IMG/VR virus record: IMGVR_UViG_3300025652_000711 | Span: 1-20,521 of that record | Source: a virus | Strand: one strand, 5' to 3' | Length of the DNA stretch: 20,521 nt | Shown here: piece after piece, positions 1 through 8,467 of the stretch | Numbering within the stretch: position 1 is the first letter of the stretch | Layout of the letters: every line of letters begins with the position of its first letter | The notes under the pieces: generated by a model | Databases searched by the model: none | What the model saw: only the letters and a program-made list of their open reading frames with translations | Told to the model about the DNA's origin: nothing | Made by a program: the position numbers and the translations under genes

Positions 1-481
1 CCTCTAAACGCTCACGGACTAGCGCTTTAAGAGTCATGGGCTCAACCTTCAACTTTTGTGTCGGTTGAAACCCACGTTCCTCTGCAAGAGCAGCATAATC
101 AGCTGCCTTGTTATCCTCGTTACGACCAAATGATACGGATATCTCATTTTTGATTATATCACCTAAGCCATTTTCACGAAGCCAGTTAAATGCTTTCTCT
201 CTGTTTGCTACAGAAATATTTGCACTGTAATTTGGTTTAACATCTACCGTTGATCCATCTGTTAATTTAAGATGTGATAATCCCATTTCAGCCATCATGG
301 TTGGAATTACTTCTCCAGATAATCGGTCATGTTCTTTTTTTAAATCTTTTAAATTGTTTTCACTTTTTTCTATTCTAGAAATTAAGCCTTCTAACATTTG
401 TATTTGATCTGCTAGAGATTGTATACTTGCGGTTTTATCTACAAGGTCTTGTTGGTCTTCCTCAAAGTTAATACTACTCAT
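1..481 (-). CDS. Hypothetical phage protein, C-terminus cut by window edge
   Basis: The open frame runs from ATG at 481-479 to the left edge with no stop: 160 codons are visible and the 3' end is missing. The product begins MSSINFEEDQQDLVDKTASI. Roughly residues 10-55 are a charged, probably coiled-coil helix. A mixed region follows (VDVKPNYSANISVAN, then SFGRNEDNKAADYAAL) and a more basic tail with TLKALVRERLE. I recognise no enzyme motif. The start overlaps the end of the upstream gene by 8 nt (ATGAGTAG), so the two are probably translationally coupled and share the promoter near 847-875. Being next to a helicase and apart from the late operon suggests an early or replication-associated role, but that is only context. 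The last ~130 bases of this gene look less AT-rich than the rest of the left end. Confidence 0.8.
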   Translation of the reverse strand, partial: MSSINFEEDQQDLVDKTASIQSLADQIQMLEGLISRIEKSENNLKDLKKEHDRLSGEVIPTMMAEMGLSHLKLTDGSTVDVKPNYSANISVANREKAFNWLRENGLGDIIKNEISVSFGRNEDNKAADYAALAEERGFQPTQKLKVEPMTLKALVRERLE

Positions 482-839
482 CTATCTTTCCTCTTTCATA
501 TAAGTTAATTGTTATAGGATAATATTTTCTTTCTTGTTTATCCCATTTTAGTAAATTGTATTTACCATTTGTCATGTCAGAAACTATAGAACATGCTACT
601 CCAATAATTGCAGGATCACCAGTTAATAATAAATAATCTTCTGTAGTAAAATCTTTTAAACCTTTTCTAAGTTTAAAAATTAATGGTCCAGGAGAAAAAA
701 TTATTTGTGATAACTCAGGTAATAAAAAAATAAAGTCACGGGATGTAGAATAATCAGATGCACCCATAATATTTATTTTAGGTCTACCGTCAGCACTACC
801 AGCAATTTCTTGTATTACATAAACCTTTTTTTCTTTCAT
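474..839 (-). CDS. Hypothetical early phage protein, 121 aa
   Basis: I chose ATG at 839-837 (MKEKKVYVIQEIAG...), giving 121 aa. A TTG three codons upstream (848) is in frame but lies inside the apparent -10 element, so it is unlikely to be used. The protein is a compact mixed alpha/beta type with a hydrophobic middle (FIFLLPELSQIIFSPGPLIF) and a TTEDYLLLTGDPAIIGVA segment. I see no signal peptide and no catalytic motif I can name. Proteins of this look (KVYVIQE start, then FLLPE, then LLLTGDPA) seem familiar to me from marine phage genomes as conserved hypotheticals, but that is recollection rather than a search. There is no Shine-Dalgarno sequence, and the predicted transcription start falls at or within a few bases of the ATG, which suggests a leaderless message. 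The gene is divergent from the helicase gene and co-transcribed with the truncated gene to its left. Confidence 0.75.
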   Translation of the reverse strand: MKEKKVYVIQEIAGSADGRPKINIMGASDYSTSRDFIFLLPELSQIIFSPGPLIFKLRKGLKDFTTEDYLLLTGDPAIIGVACSIVSDMTNGKYNLLKWDKQERKYYPITINLYERGKIDE

Positions 840-840
840 G

Positions 841-876
841 CTTGACAATATAGGTGTGAGTTGTTATCTTGTCAAG
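841..876. promoter_or_regulatory. Overlapping face-to-face sigma70-type promoters on an inverted repeat
   Basis: Plus strand: TTGACA (842-847), 17-nt spacer, TATCTT (865-870), reading into the helicase. Minus strand: TTGACA (875-870), 17-nt spacer, TATATT (852-847), reading into the 121-aa gene. Each -35 box overlaps the other promoter's -10 box. The outer ends form an exact 8-bp inverted repeat, CTTGACAA (841-848) and TTGTCAAG (869-876), separated by 20 nt. Two RNA polymerases could not bind at once, so the arrangement predicts mutually exclusive early transcription; the inverted repeat could also be an operator. Boxes and spacing are seen directly; function is inferred. Confidence 0.65.
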
Positions 877-893
877 TAGAAAGAAGAAAAATT

Positions 894-2324
894 ATGAACT
901 ATAAATTTAAAACAAAACCTTATGCACATCAAATGACTGCATTAGAAAAGTCATGGAATAGAGAAAGTTATGCTTATTTTATGGAAATGGGTACAGGAAA
1001 AACAAAAGTATTAATAGACAATTTAGCTATGCTTTACGATAAAGGTAAAGTTAATGGTGCTCTTATTATTGCACCAAAAGGTGTGGTTGGTACTTGGTAT
1101 AATAATGAATTACCAAATCATTTACCAGATCATATAGAAAACGTAACTGTTTTATGGAAAGCAGCTATCACTAAAAAACAAAAACAATCTTTAGATGAAT
1201 TGTTTTCAGAAGGCGAAGGCTTACATATTTTAATTATGAATGTAGAAGCTTTTAGTACAGACAAAGGATTAAAATTTGCAGAAAAATTTTTATCTTGTCA
1301 TGAAACTTTAGTTGCTATCGATGAGTCTACTACAATTAAAACACCTTCTGCAAAAAGAACTAAAAACATTTTATCTTTAGGCAACACAGCTAAATATAGA
1401 CGTATTATGACAGGTTCTCCTGTAACTAAAAATCCGTTAGATTTATTTTCTCAATGTTATTTTTTAGATCCATTTCATTTAGATCATGACTCTTATTATT
1501 CTTTTAGAATGCGTTATGCTATTATGAAAACAGCTAATATATCTGGTCGTAAAATACAACTTGTTAATGGTTTTAAAAACTTAGGTGAGTTATCTGACAA
1601 ATTACAACCTTTTTCGTATCGTGTATTAAAAGATGATTGTCTAGATTTGCCTGATAAAATTTTTATAAAAAGAGAAATACAACTATCTCCAGATCAACGT
1701 AAACTTTATGAACAAATGAAACAAGAAGCTTTAGCTGTTCTTAAAGGTAAGCAATCTACTACGGTAAATACATTAACACAGTTAATGAGACTACAACAAA
1801 TTACTTGTGGTCATTTTACTTCTGATGATGGTGTTACACAACCAATTGCTAATAATAGAATTACAGAATTAATGAATGTGTTAGATGAAACAGAGGGTAA
1901 AGCTATAATATGGGCTCACTATCAATATGACATGACCACCATAATTAAAGCTGTTACAGAAAAATATGGTCCGGGGTCCATTGTCGATTATTATGGATTA
2001 ACTCCACAAGAAGAAAGACAACCTAATATTAAGCGTTTTCAGGATGACCCTAAGTGCCGGTTTATCGTTGGAACGCCCTCTACGGGCGGCTATGGCATTA
2101 CTTTGACAGCTGCAAACACCGTAATTTACTATTCTAATGGTTATGACTTAGAAAAGCGATTACAATCAGAAGACAGAGCACACAGGATCGGCCAAAAAAA
2201 ATCGGTAACTTATGTTGATTTAATGGCGGACGATACAGTGGATGAAAAAATCGTGCAAGCTCTACGCAAAAAAATAGATATAGCATCAGAAGTTTTAGGA
2301 GAAGAATTAAGGTCATGGATTTAA
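894..2324 (+). CDS. SNF2-family DNA helicase/ATPase
   Basis: This is a superfamily-2 ATP-dependent DNA translocase of the SNF2 type, 476 aa from ATG 894. A TTG at 861 would add 11 residues but lies inside the promoter -10 region, and a weak AAGAAG precedes ATG 894. Motifs, numbered from ATG 894: a Q-like HQMTALEKSW near residue 13; Walker A MGTGKTK at about 32-38; APKGVVGTW (Ia); Walker B DEST at 143-146; motif III MTGSPVTK near 172-179; motif V GYGITLTAA at about 399-407; motif VI QSEDRAHRIGQ at 424-434. Both RecA-like lobes are therefore present and look intact. Small single-unit SNF2 helicases of about 450-500 aa are common in phage replication modules, where they probably help replication or recombination. 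It is the only plus-strand gene in the left half and converges on the endolysin gene. Confidence 0.93.
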   Translation: MNYKFKTKPYAHQMTALEKSWNRESYAYFMEMGTGKTKVLIDNLAMLYDKGKVNGALIIAPKGVVGTWYNNELPNHLPDHIENVTVLWKAAITKKQKQSLDELFSEGEGLHILIMNVEAFSTDKGLKFAEKFLSCHETLVAIDESTTIKTPSAKRTKNILSLGNTAKYRRIMTGSPVTKNPLDLFSQCYFLDPFHLDHDSYYSFRMRYAIMKTANISGRKIQLVNGFKNLGELSDKLQPFSYRVLKDDCLDLPDKIFIKREIQLSPDQRKLYEQMKQEALAVLKGKQSTTVNTLTQLMRLQQITCGHFTSDDGVTQPIANNRITELMNVLDETEGKAIIWAHYQYDMTTIIKAVTEKYGPGSIVDYYGLTPQEERQPNIKRFQDDPKCRFIVGTPSTGGYGITLTAANTVIYYSNGYDLEKRLQSEDRAHRIGQKKSVTYVDLMADDTVDEKIVQALRKKIDIASEVLGEELRSWI

Positions 2325-2335
2325 TAGGATATATA

Positions 2336-2359
2336 CGCGACGCGCGCTGGAATTTTTTT
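2336..2359 (+). terminator. Possible weak terminator between convergent genes
   Basis: A short GC stem CGCG-ACG-CGCG (2336-2346) is followed six bases later by a run of seven T (2353-2359) just after the helicase stop codon. The stem is only 4 bp and is not adjacent to the T run, so termination is uncertain. The T run overlaps the endolysin stop codon. This GC-rich patch stands out in an otherwise AT-rich sequence. Confidence 0.25.
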
Positions 2360-2834
2360 AAACCAGTTCGACTGCTTTTCCAATAATTGGTTTGTATTTA
2401 GTTTTTTTATCTTCACGATATGCTCGTAAATATTGATGTCTAGGATTAAAAGGTATGTAACTTGCGTGGATCCATCCCGAGTTAGGTTCTCCAGGAGTGT
2501 AGTACTCGAGGATCAATTGATCTACCTCGCAATTCATTTTAACCCAGTCTGCTACTTCAGCGTTGTCGATTCCCATACATTCAAAATCAACGGCCTCAGC
2601 TTTTGAGTGCTGACTCGTCAAACTCGATCCTATGGCCACACACAACTCAGGTGAACGATAGCCGCTGGTTACCTTTACTCTACCGAATTGATCACGCACT
2701 GGCTGTAAAATATTTTCACACAATGCTTTTAGTTTATCTATTTGATCTGCGTTAGGTTCGTTGTCTATACCTTTACGTATAGCTGTGTCTGATTTAGTTA
2801 ATTCCTGAAGGGAAAAATTTCGCGATAGCTGCAT
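2358..2834 (-). CDS. Endolysin, M15-type D-Ala-D-Ala carboxypeptidase-like peptidase
   Basis: This 158-aa zinc peptidase is of the phage/hedgehog-like M15 fold (peptidase_M15_3 type) and is predicted to cut peptidoglycan peptide bridges at lysis. Residues 1-15 (NFSLQELTKS) are the usual N-terminal signature. The core has VTSGYRSPELCVAIGS at 55-70, then SQHSKAEAVDF with predicted zinc ligands H76 and D83, and GWIHASY with the third ligand H123. E110 in the LILEYY segment is a possible catalytic acid. The length matches a stand-alone catalytic domain with no cell-wall-binding domain. There is no signal peptide, so export would need a holin, and the next gene upstream is holin-like (6-nt gap). 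It is the last gene of the minus-strand late operon. Confidence 0.9.
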   Translation of the reverse strand: MQLSRNFSLQELTKSDTAIRKGIDNEPNADQIDKLKALCENILQPVRDQFGRVKVTSGYRSPELCVAIGSSLTSQHSKAEAVDFECMGIDNAEVADWVKMNCEVDQLILEYYTPGEPNSGWIHASYIPFNPRHQYLRAYREDKKTKYKPIIGKAVELV

Positions 2835-2840
2835 AATTTT

Positions 2841-3035
2841 TTATTGAGTGTTTGATAATAACATAAAAATCATATTAGCCATACCCATGATTAACATGCC
2901 GGCTGATACTAATACAATTTTTTCTAATCTATTTATTTGATGTTCTATTTTGTGAATTTTGTCATGCGTTTGCTTTTGCATAATTCTGCAAAGCTTTTCA
3001 TGATCTTCTATTTTTTGTAATGCGTTTTTTGCCAT
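2841..3035 (-). CDS. Holin-like single-span membrane protein (XhlA-like)
   Basis: This 64-aa protein has a charged helical N-terminal half (EDHEKLCRIMQKQTHDKIHK, then IEHQINRLEKI) and one C-terminal hydrophobic segment at roughly residues 41-60 (VLVSAGMLIMGMANMIFMLL), ending in a short polar tail. This coiled-coil-plus-one-membrane-span layout matches haemolysin XhlA-type proteins and class III holins. The gene sits directly upstream of the M15 endolysin, the usual place for a holin. Its start overlaps the stop of the 1506-aa gene as TAATG, so translation is probably coupled. The membrane span and context are clear; the holin role is inferred, and a spanin-like or accessory lysis role is possible. 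Confidence 0.7.
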   Translation of the reverse strand: MAKNALQKIEDHEKLCRIMQKQTHDKIHKIEHQINRLEKIVLVSAGMLIMGMANMIFMLLSNTQ

Positions 3036-6000
3036 TATGTTCTACCTGCTATTACCTTTTCTGTTGGTGATAGTAATGCAGTCTCCGTTGATGTCAAGTT
3101 AGTTGTTGGATCTTTTTGTTGTGAAACTGACGTAGTATTTACAACAGGTTGTGGTGGTTTTTGACTAAACCCTTCTGGTAATGGTGTAGTTTCTTTTTCT
3201 TTGTTAAATAATTCTATACCTTTTTCAAAGATATTTTGTTCGTTAAATAGATATCGTTCTTCATCTATTATATAATCTTTGTTTAATCTTTGTTTCTTTA
3301 ATTTTTTTTCTATTTTGTTAATTCTTTTTAATATTCTTTTAGATAATGGGTTAGGTATCTTATACTTATCTGCTAATCTTTCGTAAGCATCTTTCATACC
3401 ATCTGTAACACCAAACGGATTAAATTTATTTCGTTTAATTGCTTTGTACAATGGCATCATACCCCTGTCGTCAAAGATCTGTTTAATTTCTTTTTCTTTC
3501 ATACCTAAAAGTTTAGCTGCATCATACTGTCTTCTCATTACTTCAAATGTTTCTAATCTTTGTTTGTTTGCAAATATAAATTGTCTTATAATTAAGTTAT
3601 CATCTTTTACAGGATCTCCTGATAGTGTGCCTGCATAAATTAAACCCCTTTCATTTCTTTCAGCTTTTCTAAACTGACCAATCATTATTTCCATGGATCT
3701 AGGTATGTCTACAGGAGCTTTTCTTAATCCAAGTAAACCTAACAATTCATCTGACACTTCATATTGTGTACCTTTAATTGTTTTACCAGTTATAGAACTA
3801 TATAGTCTTTCAAGTTGCACTGCAGAACCTGGTGTATATAATTTAGTTAAGTGTCCAATAGCCTTAGCTACCTTTGTACCTAATCCATCTCTTTCATTCC
3901 AAATTTTTTGACCTTGTTTAGTTACACCTTTTCTAAAATATAAATCTGCTACACCACTAATCCAAATAGATTCTGATACAAATGGATCAGCTAGTTGTGC
4001 AAATGCTTTTGTTAAACCTATTGCAAGACTAGGTATTACAGCTTCATCTTCTCTTCTATTCATTTCTGTAAACGCAGTTTGAACTGGCGCGGTTACTACA
4101 TCATAGAAAAATGCTCTGCTAAAATCTATGTATTTATATTTACCATCTTCATACACTGGTAAAAGGGTAGAGTTTTCTGAAAAGTATGGGACAAACTCTC
4201 TTAGTGCCATAAGTTTTTCTTTAGTAAATCCATATGCTTGACTTGTTCCCCACACAGCTGCAGGTCCAAGAATACCGACTGTTGCTGCAAATCCAGCGGC
4301 TCTTTCATACCCTATTCTAGCTAAGATTGGGTTTTGTATTTCTTTTTTAGCACCAGACATTATGTTTCCTGATGTTCTAATAATTTCTGCAGGCCATGAT
4401 ACAAAGTTACCAAGTGGTGATCTTCTAGAAGCTTGCACTAATTCTGATACGTATGCATAGTTAGGTAACATTTCTCTAACATTTTTAGTTGCCATTTTCA
4501 TTATTTCTAATCTACTTGGCATGTCACCTTTTTTAATTTTACCTTTTTTTAATGCAGAGTTGTATGCTCTAGCTATTTTAAAATCTTCTGCTAAAAAATT
4601 AAATATTTTCCATATGTCATCTTCTGCAATGTACATATCTTGTGCACCTTTTAAAAATCTTCTTGTTTTATTACCTAGTTTACTCCACATTTTTTGTAAG
4701 AAACCTGTTTTAGCTGTGTCTTCAATCAAACCCATTACATCTCTATAAATAGCACTTTGATTTACCATACCTTCCTCTAATAAAAATCTGTACAAAGATT
4801 GACCACCTTCACCTTTCAATGCATCTGCAAACTGAGATTCATTTACGTATTTATCTATACTTTTTGCACCAGGTTTATTTCTATAAAGTATTTGTGGTTG
4901 CAAAGTATTGAATGCAGTTTTTAAAGTTTGTAATATAAAACCAGGATTTGTAACTAACAGAGAAATGTTCCCCATAGACACAGTTGTTACTGCGCCTGAT
5001 GAAAAATTTCTTGCATGTGTAAAAGGACCACCAACTGTTTTACCAGCTTGAATTAAACCTTTGGGCACCATGACTGCGTATTGATATGCTATATTTTTTG
5101 TAATACTTCCCATGGTATTAGCAGCGCCTCTTATTAAACCATCGGCTATTTCTTTAGTCGTAAACATACCATTGATTGGAACTGTGTAAGCTTGCTCACC
5201 TAATTTTTGTGGTAGTTGTAAACCTCTTGATGCATCCACAATCTCTGCGTCTAATCCAAATGCTTTTCTAGCTGAGTTGTATGTAGGATAGACAATACCT
5301 ATCTCTCCTTTTTTAATTAAATCATCTGATCCTTGTTTAATTACATTATAAAATCTATCTCTTGATGCTATCTCTGCAAGGTCCGTGGTCACATTAGCTA
5401 TGATTGAGTTAGCATTTTTAAACTCACCAAACAAACTTTTAAATGCAGCAAGGTCTGATTTAGTTTGTATCAACCCGCCTTTTTTATCTGGTTTAAATTT
5501 ACCACCACCAGTTATATTTTCTGCTATATTTTTTGTAATTAGTGCTTTGTCTTTTGCAATGTCTGATGCTTCAAATCTAAAGATAGGACTAAATGTTTGT
5601 GGATCTAACTCAACGTTTTTAACAATGTCTTGTACAATTAACTGTGCGTCTTCTTTTTTTAATGTTTTACCATTAGCTTTGGCGCTTCTAACAAATATAT
5701 CTGCTACTTCATCTATTACACTGTTAGATGGTGCATATTCTTTTATAGGTTTTAAACTTTTTTCACCAAAAATTTTATATTCAGAACTTAGACTACTTTT
5801 AATTCTTTCATTCATAAGCTGCACAAATTCTTTTGGTGCAACGTTTAAATTTTTACCTTTTAATACTGCATTAAGAAACTGGGCCCATGATGTGTGTACG
5901 TTCATTAACTCATCAATTAATTTTGTTGCGTCTCCAGGTTTTACATTTAATTTTTTAGTTATGTCAGTCCAAAAAGTATCTAATGATGCATCATCAAAAC

Positions 6001-7555
6001 CTTTTACAACAACTCTACCGTTTTTAATTCCTAAATTACCTCTGTTAATTAATTTTATAATCAAGTCAGATAACTCAGTAGTCATACCAGAAGTATTGGC
6101 TGCTGACTGTGAGTATTTAGATATTTGTTTTGTAATTTCGTCTATGTTTTTAAGATAGTCTGTTGACAATAAATTAGCAGAAGATTTTTTACCTTCTAAT
6201 CTTTGCATACCTTGAAACTGTTCTTCAGGAAAAGGTCCTCTTGATCTTAACGGTCTTGCAAAATATTTTTCTACAAACTTATCAAATTTTGTTGCTTGTC
6301 CTGCTCTTTTAACGTTTGCATCTAGTATACTTTTAGCAACTTTACCAGCACCTACTACAGCAGGTATAATTGGAAAACCCATCTCACCTGAAAATTTTAA
6401 TTTATTATATAACATTCTCATAGCATCATCTTTTGCTGTTCGTTTGCCATCTCTATCTAATGCTGTAAGCTCACCTTCATCAAAAAATATATCACCAAAC
6501 GTACCTATGTTTTCTGCATCGTAAACTACACCACCTGTAACACCACCACCTACAAACAATCCTACAAACTTTTGTTTGCCTGAAAGTTTATTCCATTTTT
6601 CTACTTCTTTAGCTAGCTTGTAACCATCTTTGTTACCAGCAGTTCTTAAATATTTTTTCTTTTTTATTGCAGATGTAGCTTTGTTATACATTTCAAAAGC
6701 TTTGTCAGTTACCTTAGCACCAGCAGATCCAACTGCTTTCCAACCACCGTATAGTTGTACTAATGATTCTGTTATTCTACCAATCGCTCTTTCTTTAGCT
6801 TTACTATCTAATTCTTTTTCAATCATACCAAACATAGTTTTGTCCCACCAGTTTTCTAACTGTGCAACTTTACTTTGTTCTACAGGAATTCCTTCTTCAC
6901 CAAAATAATCCATGACCATTGCTCCAAGATTTACAAATCCTTTTGGTATTTTAATTGCACCAGAACCAACACCAGATATAATAGATTCTGTTATACCTAC
7001 TTCGTTTTCAAACGGTATACCAGCTGACTCAGTATATATAAAACCACCAGATCCTGGTTGTTCTGATGTAAATTTAAACGGTTGTTCTTCATCAGTTTCA
7101 CCTGCCTCACTGGCAAGTGTTTTGTATTTACCTTTTTTAAAAAATTTCTTTTGATTTTCGTTTAGTTTATCGTCTTCAGGATAAATTGTATTACCTGTAG
7201 AAAAATCATACTTAACACCTTCCATGATACCACGCATACTTTCCATTTCTTTACGAAAGTATTCTTTGTTTTCTGCATCAGAAAATTTTCTAGTATCTCT
7301 GTATTCTGGATCTTCTTTTAATTTTTCATCGATGAATGCGTCTTCACCATGTTTTTTTTTAAATTGATGTTCTCTTAGTGTTTTAAAAGCAGTGTCAAAC
7401 GCATTTGATATATTACTTTTTTTACGAATAAAAGCTTCGTTTTTTTCTGCTTCTTCTTCAAAAGTTAATACAGAATCAACAGCTTCTTTGACTTCTTTCT
7501 TTTTATCCTCTTGATCTTCTTCGACAAGTTTACGAGGGTCAAATCCAAATACCAT
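3035..7555 (-). CDS. Giant putative internal virion / DNA-ejection protein, 1506 aa
   Basis: This is the largest gene in the window. Its place after the other virion genes and just before lysis, its size and its composition resemble the large internal core/ejection proteins of podoviruses (T7 gp16-like in role). I see no lysozyme/transglycosylase or other catalytic motif. The N-terminal ~150 residues are highly charged and helical (KKKEVKEAVDSVL, KKKHGEDAF). Glycine-rich hydrophobic stretches follow near residues 331-344 (VGLFVGGGVTGGVV), about 389-410 (PIIPAVVGAG) and about 1085-1103 (GFAATVGILGPAAVWG). A segment near 840-865 contains GGPFTHARNFSSGAVTTV, which I associate with large proteins of marine phages. 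The C-terminus is basic and helical, then Pro/Thr-rich. The start has a strong AGGAGG overlapping the upstream gene's TAG. A tape-measure role is less likely because no tail-tube genes are seen. Confidence 0.7.
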   Translation of the reverse strand: MVFGFDPRKLVEEDQEDKKKEVKEAVDSVLTFEEEAEKNEAFIRKKSNISNAFDTAFKTLREHQFKKKHGEDAFIDEKLKEDPEYRDTRKFSDAENKEYFRKEMESMRGIMEGVKYDFSTGNTIYPEDDKLNENQKKFFKKGKYKTLASEAGETDEEQPFKFTSEQPGSGGFIYTESAGIPFENEVGITESIISGVGSGAIKIPKGFVNLGAMVMDYFGEEGIPVEQSKVAQLENWWDKTMFGMIEKELDSKAKERAIGRITESLVQLYGGWKAVGSAGAKVTDKAFEMYNKATSAIKKKKYLRTAGNKDGYKLAKEVEKWNKLSGKQKFVGLFVGGGVTGGVVYDAENIGTFGDIFFDEGELTALDRDGKRTAKDDAMRMLYNKLKFSGEMGFPIIPAVVGAGKVAKSILDANVKRAGQATKFDKFVEKYFARPLRSRGPFPEEQFQGMQRLEGKKSSANLLSTDYLKNIDEITKQISKYSQSAANTSGMTTELSDLIIKLINRGNLGIKNGRVVVKGFDDASLDTFWTDITKKLNVKPGDATKLIDELMNVHTSWAQFLNAVLKGKNLNVAPKEFVQLMNERIKSSLSSEYKIFGEKSLKPIKEYAPSNSVIDEVADIFVRSAKANGKTLKKEDAQLIVQDIVKNVELDPQTFSPIFRFEASDIAKDKALITKNIAENITGGGKFKPDKKGGLIQTKSDLAAFKSLFGEFKNANSIIANVTTDLAEIASRDRFYNVIKQGSDDLIKKGEIGIVYPTYNSARKAFGLDAEIVDASRGLQLPQKLGEQAYTVPINGMFTTKEIADGLIRGAANTMGSITKNIAYQYAVMVPKGLIQAGKTVGGPFTHARNFSSGAVTTVSMGNISLLVTNPGFILQTLKTAFNTLQPQILYRNKPGAKSIDKYVNESQFADALKGEGGQSLYRFLLEEGMVNQSAIYRDVMGLIEDTAKTGFLQKMWSKLGNKTRRFLKGAQDMYIAEDDIWKIFNFLAEDFKIARAYNSALKKGKIKKGDMPSRLEIMKMATKNVREMLPNYAYVSELVQASRRSPLGNFVSWPAEIIRTSGNIMSGAKKEIQNPILARIGYERAAGFAATVGILGPAAVWGTSQAYGFTKEKLMALREFVPYFSENSTLLPVYEDGKYKYIDFSRAFFYDVVTAPVQTAFTEMNRREDEAVIPSLAIGLTKAFAQLADPFVSESIWISGVADLYFRKGVTKQGQKIWNERDGLGTKVAKAIGHLTKLYTPGSAVQLERLYSSITGKTIKGTQYEVSDELLGLLGLRKAPVDIPRSMEIMIGQFRKAERNERGLIYAGTLSGDPVKDDNLIIRQFIFANKQRLETFEVMRRQYDAAKLLGMKEKEIKQIFDDRGMMPLYKAIKRNKFNPFGVTDGMKDAYERLADKYKIPNPLSKRILKRINKIEKKLKKQRLNKDYIIDEERYLFNEQNIFEKGIELFNKEKETTPLPEGFSQKPPQPVVNTTSVSQQKDPTTNLTSTETALLSPTEKVIAGRT

Positions 7556-7563
7556 TTAGCCTC

Positions 7564-8466
7564 CTAGTCTGTTGAAATTGTTTCCGATATGTAATCTGTG
7601 TATGGAATTAAATACTGTCCTTGTTTAACAAATGCTTTTTTAGTTATAAAATCTATGTATACTCTGCCTTCTTTGTAATCAGATTGTTCTGGATTGTAGT
7701 CTCTAATAACTAATCTTTTTTCTGCATCAGTTTGTCCTCTACCTACATCACTGTCATCAATAAAATATTGTTCAGGATCGTGTGGCACTTCAAATTTTTG
7801 TGATTCAATATCACTAAAGAATTGATCTAAAATTACAGCATCTGGTCTGCCTATTTCATATATTTTAACAAGGTCATCAACTCTATTTATAGTTAATTTT
7901 TCTGCATCTAATGTTTCTTTTCTTGCAATTTCTTCTGGACTAGCATCTTTTCTATACGTTGGAACTAATACTTGTAATGCTTCTTGCACAGTTTCAAATC
8001 TACCAGCTTTAACCATTTGTTCTGCTCTGTTTATTAATGCGTCTTTATCTTCGTCACTTAAATTTTTATAAGTTTGCATTATAAGATCTCTTCTATCTTC
8101 ATACTTACCTAACTCACTTTTTTGTTGATTACCATAATCAGCAAGATTTTGTGCAGCTAATGTTTTTAGTGGATTTATTCCTGCTTGACCTATTGTTTGA
8201 AATATAGGTTGTCCACCTGGTTGAGCTAAAATATTAGCACCTAGTCCCATAAAAAAATCAGATCCTTTGTAAGGATAAGGTTTAATTTCTGGTCTTTCTC
8301 CTATAGCTTTTTGTAAAAATGAAGTTTCTGTATCAAGTTTTTTTACTCTTTGATCTGCAGCATTATCAGTTCCTTGATAACCCTGTCTGTCAACACCAGT
8401 CATGATGCCACCGCCGGCTCTACCACCACGTCTAAACATCGGTCTATTTAAAGTTCTATTATACAT
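7564..8466 (-). CDS. Putative virion protein with N-terminal GGR/GGGIM module, 300 aa
   Basis: I recognise no named family. Residues 11-30 (FRRGGRAGGGIMTGVDRQGY) are a glycine/arginine module closely matched in the 690-aa protein two genes upstream. The middle is helical and charged (YEDRRDLIMQTYKNLSDEDK, then a VQEALQVLVPTYRKDASPEE segment). The C-terminal ~80 residues look beta-rich and acidic (DPEQYFIDDSDVGRGQTD, then GRVYIDFITKKAFVKQGQYL). The start codon is one base after the TAA of the preceding gene (TAATATG), and the stop overlaps the ribosome binding site of the 1506-aa gene, so it lies inside a coupled block. A structural or ejection-complex role is inferred from position and the shared module. 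Confidence 0.7.
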   Translation of the reverse strand: MYNRTLNRPMFRRGGRAGGGIMTGVDRQGYQGTDNAADQRVKKLDTETSFLQKAIGERPEIKPYPYKGSDFFMGLGANILAQPGGQPIFQTIGQAGINPLKTLAAQNLADYGNQQKSELGKYEDRRDLIMQTYKNLSDEDKDALINRAEQMVKAGRFETVQEALQVLVPTYRKDASPEEIARKETLDAEKLTINRVDDLVKIYEIGRPDAVILDQFFSDIESQKFEVPHDPEQYFIDDSDVGRGQTDAEKRLVIRDYNPEQSDYKEGRVYIDFITKKAFVKQGQYLIPYTDYISETISTD

Positions 8467-8467
8467 A

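Noticed and set aside
861-893. TTG start giving an 11-residue longer helicase
   Set aside because: The TTG lies within the promoter spacer/-10 region, upstream of the predicted transcript start. ATG 894 fits the SNF2 N-terminus.
5385-6158. 257-codon open frame on the plus strand inside the 1506-aa gene
   Set aside because: It is an antisense shadow of the AT-rich minus-strand gene: Leu/Ser/Phe-rich product, no ribosome binding site, and it lies wholly inside a well-supported gene.
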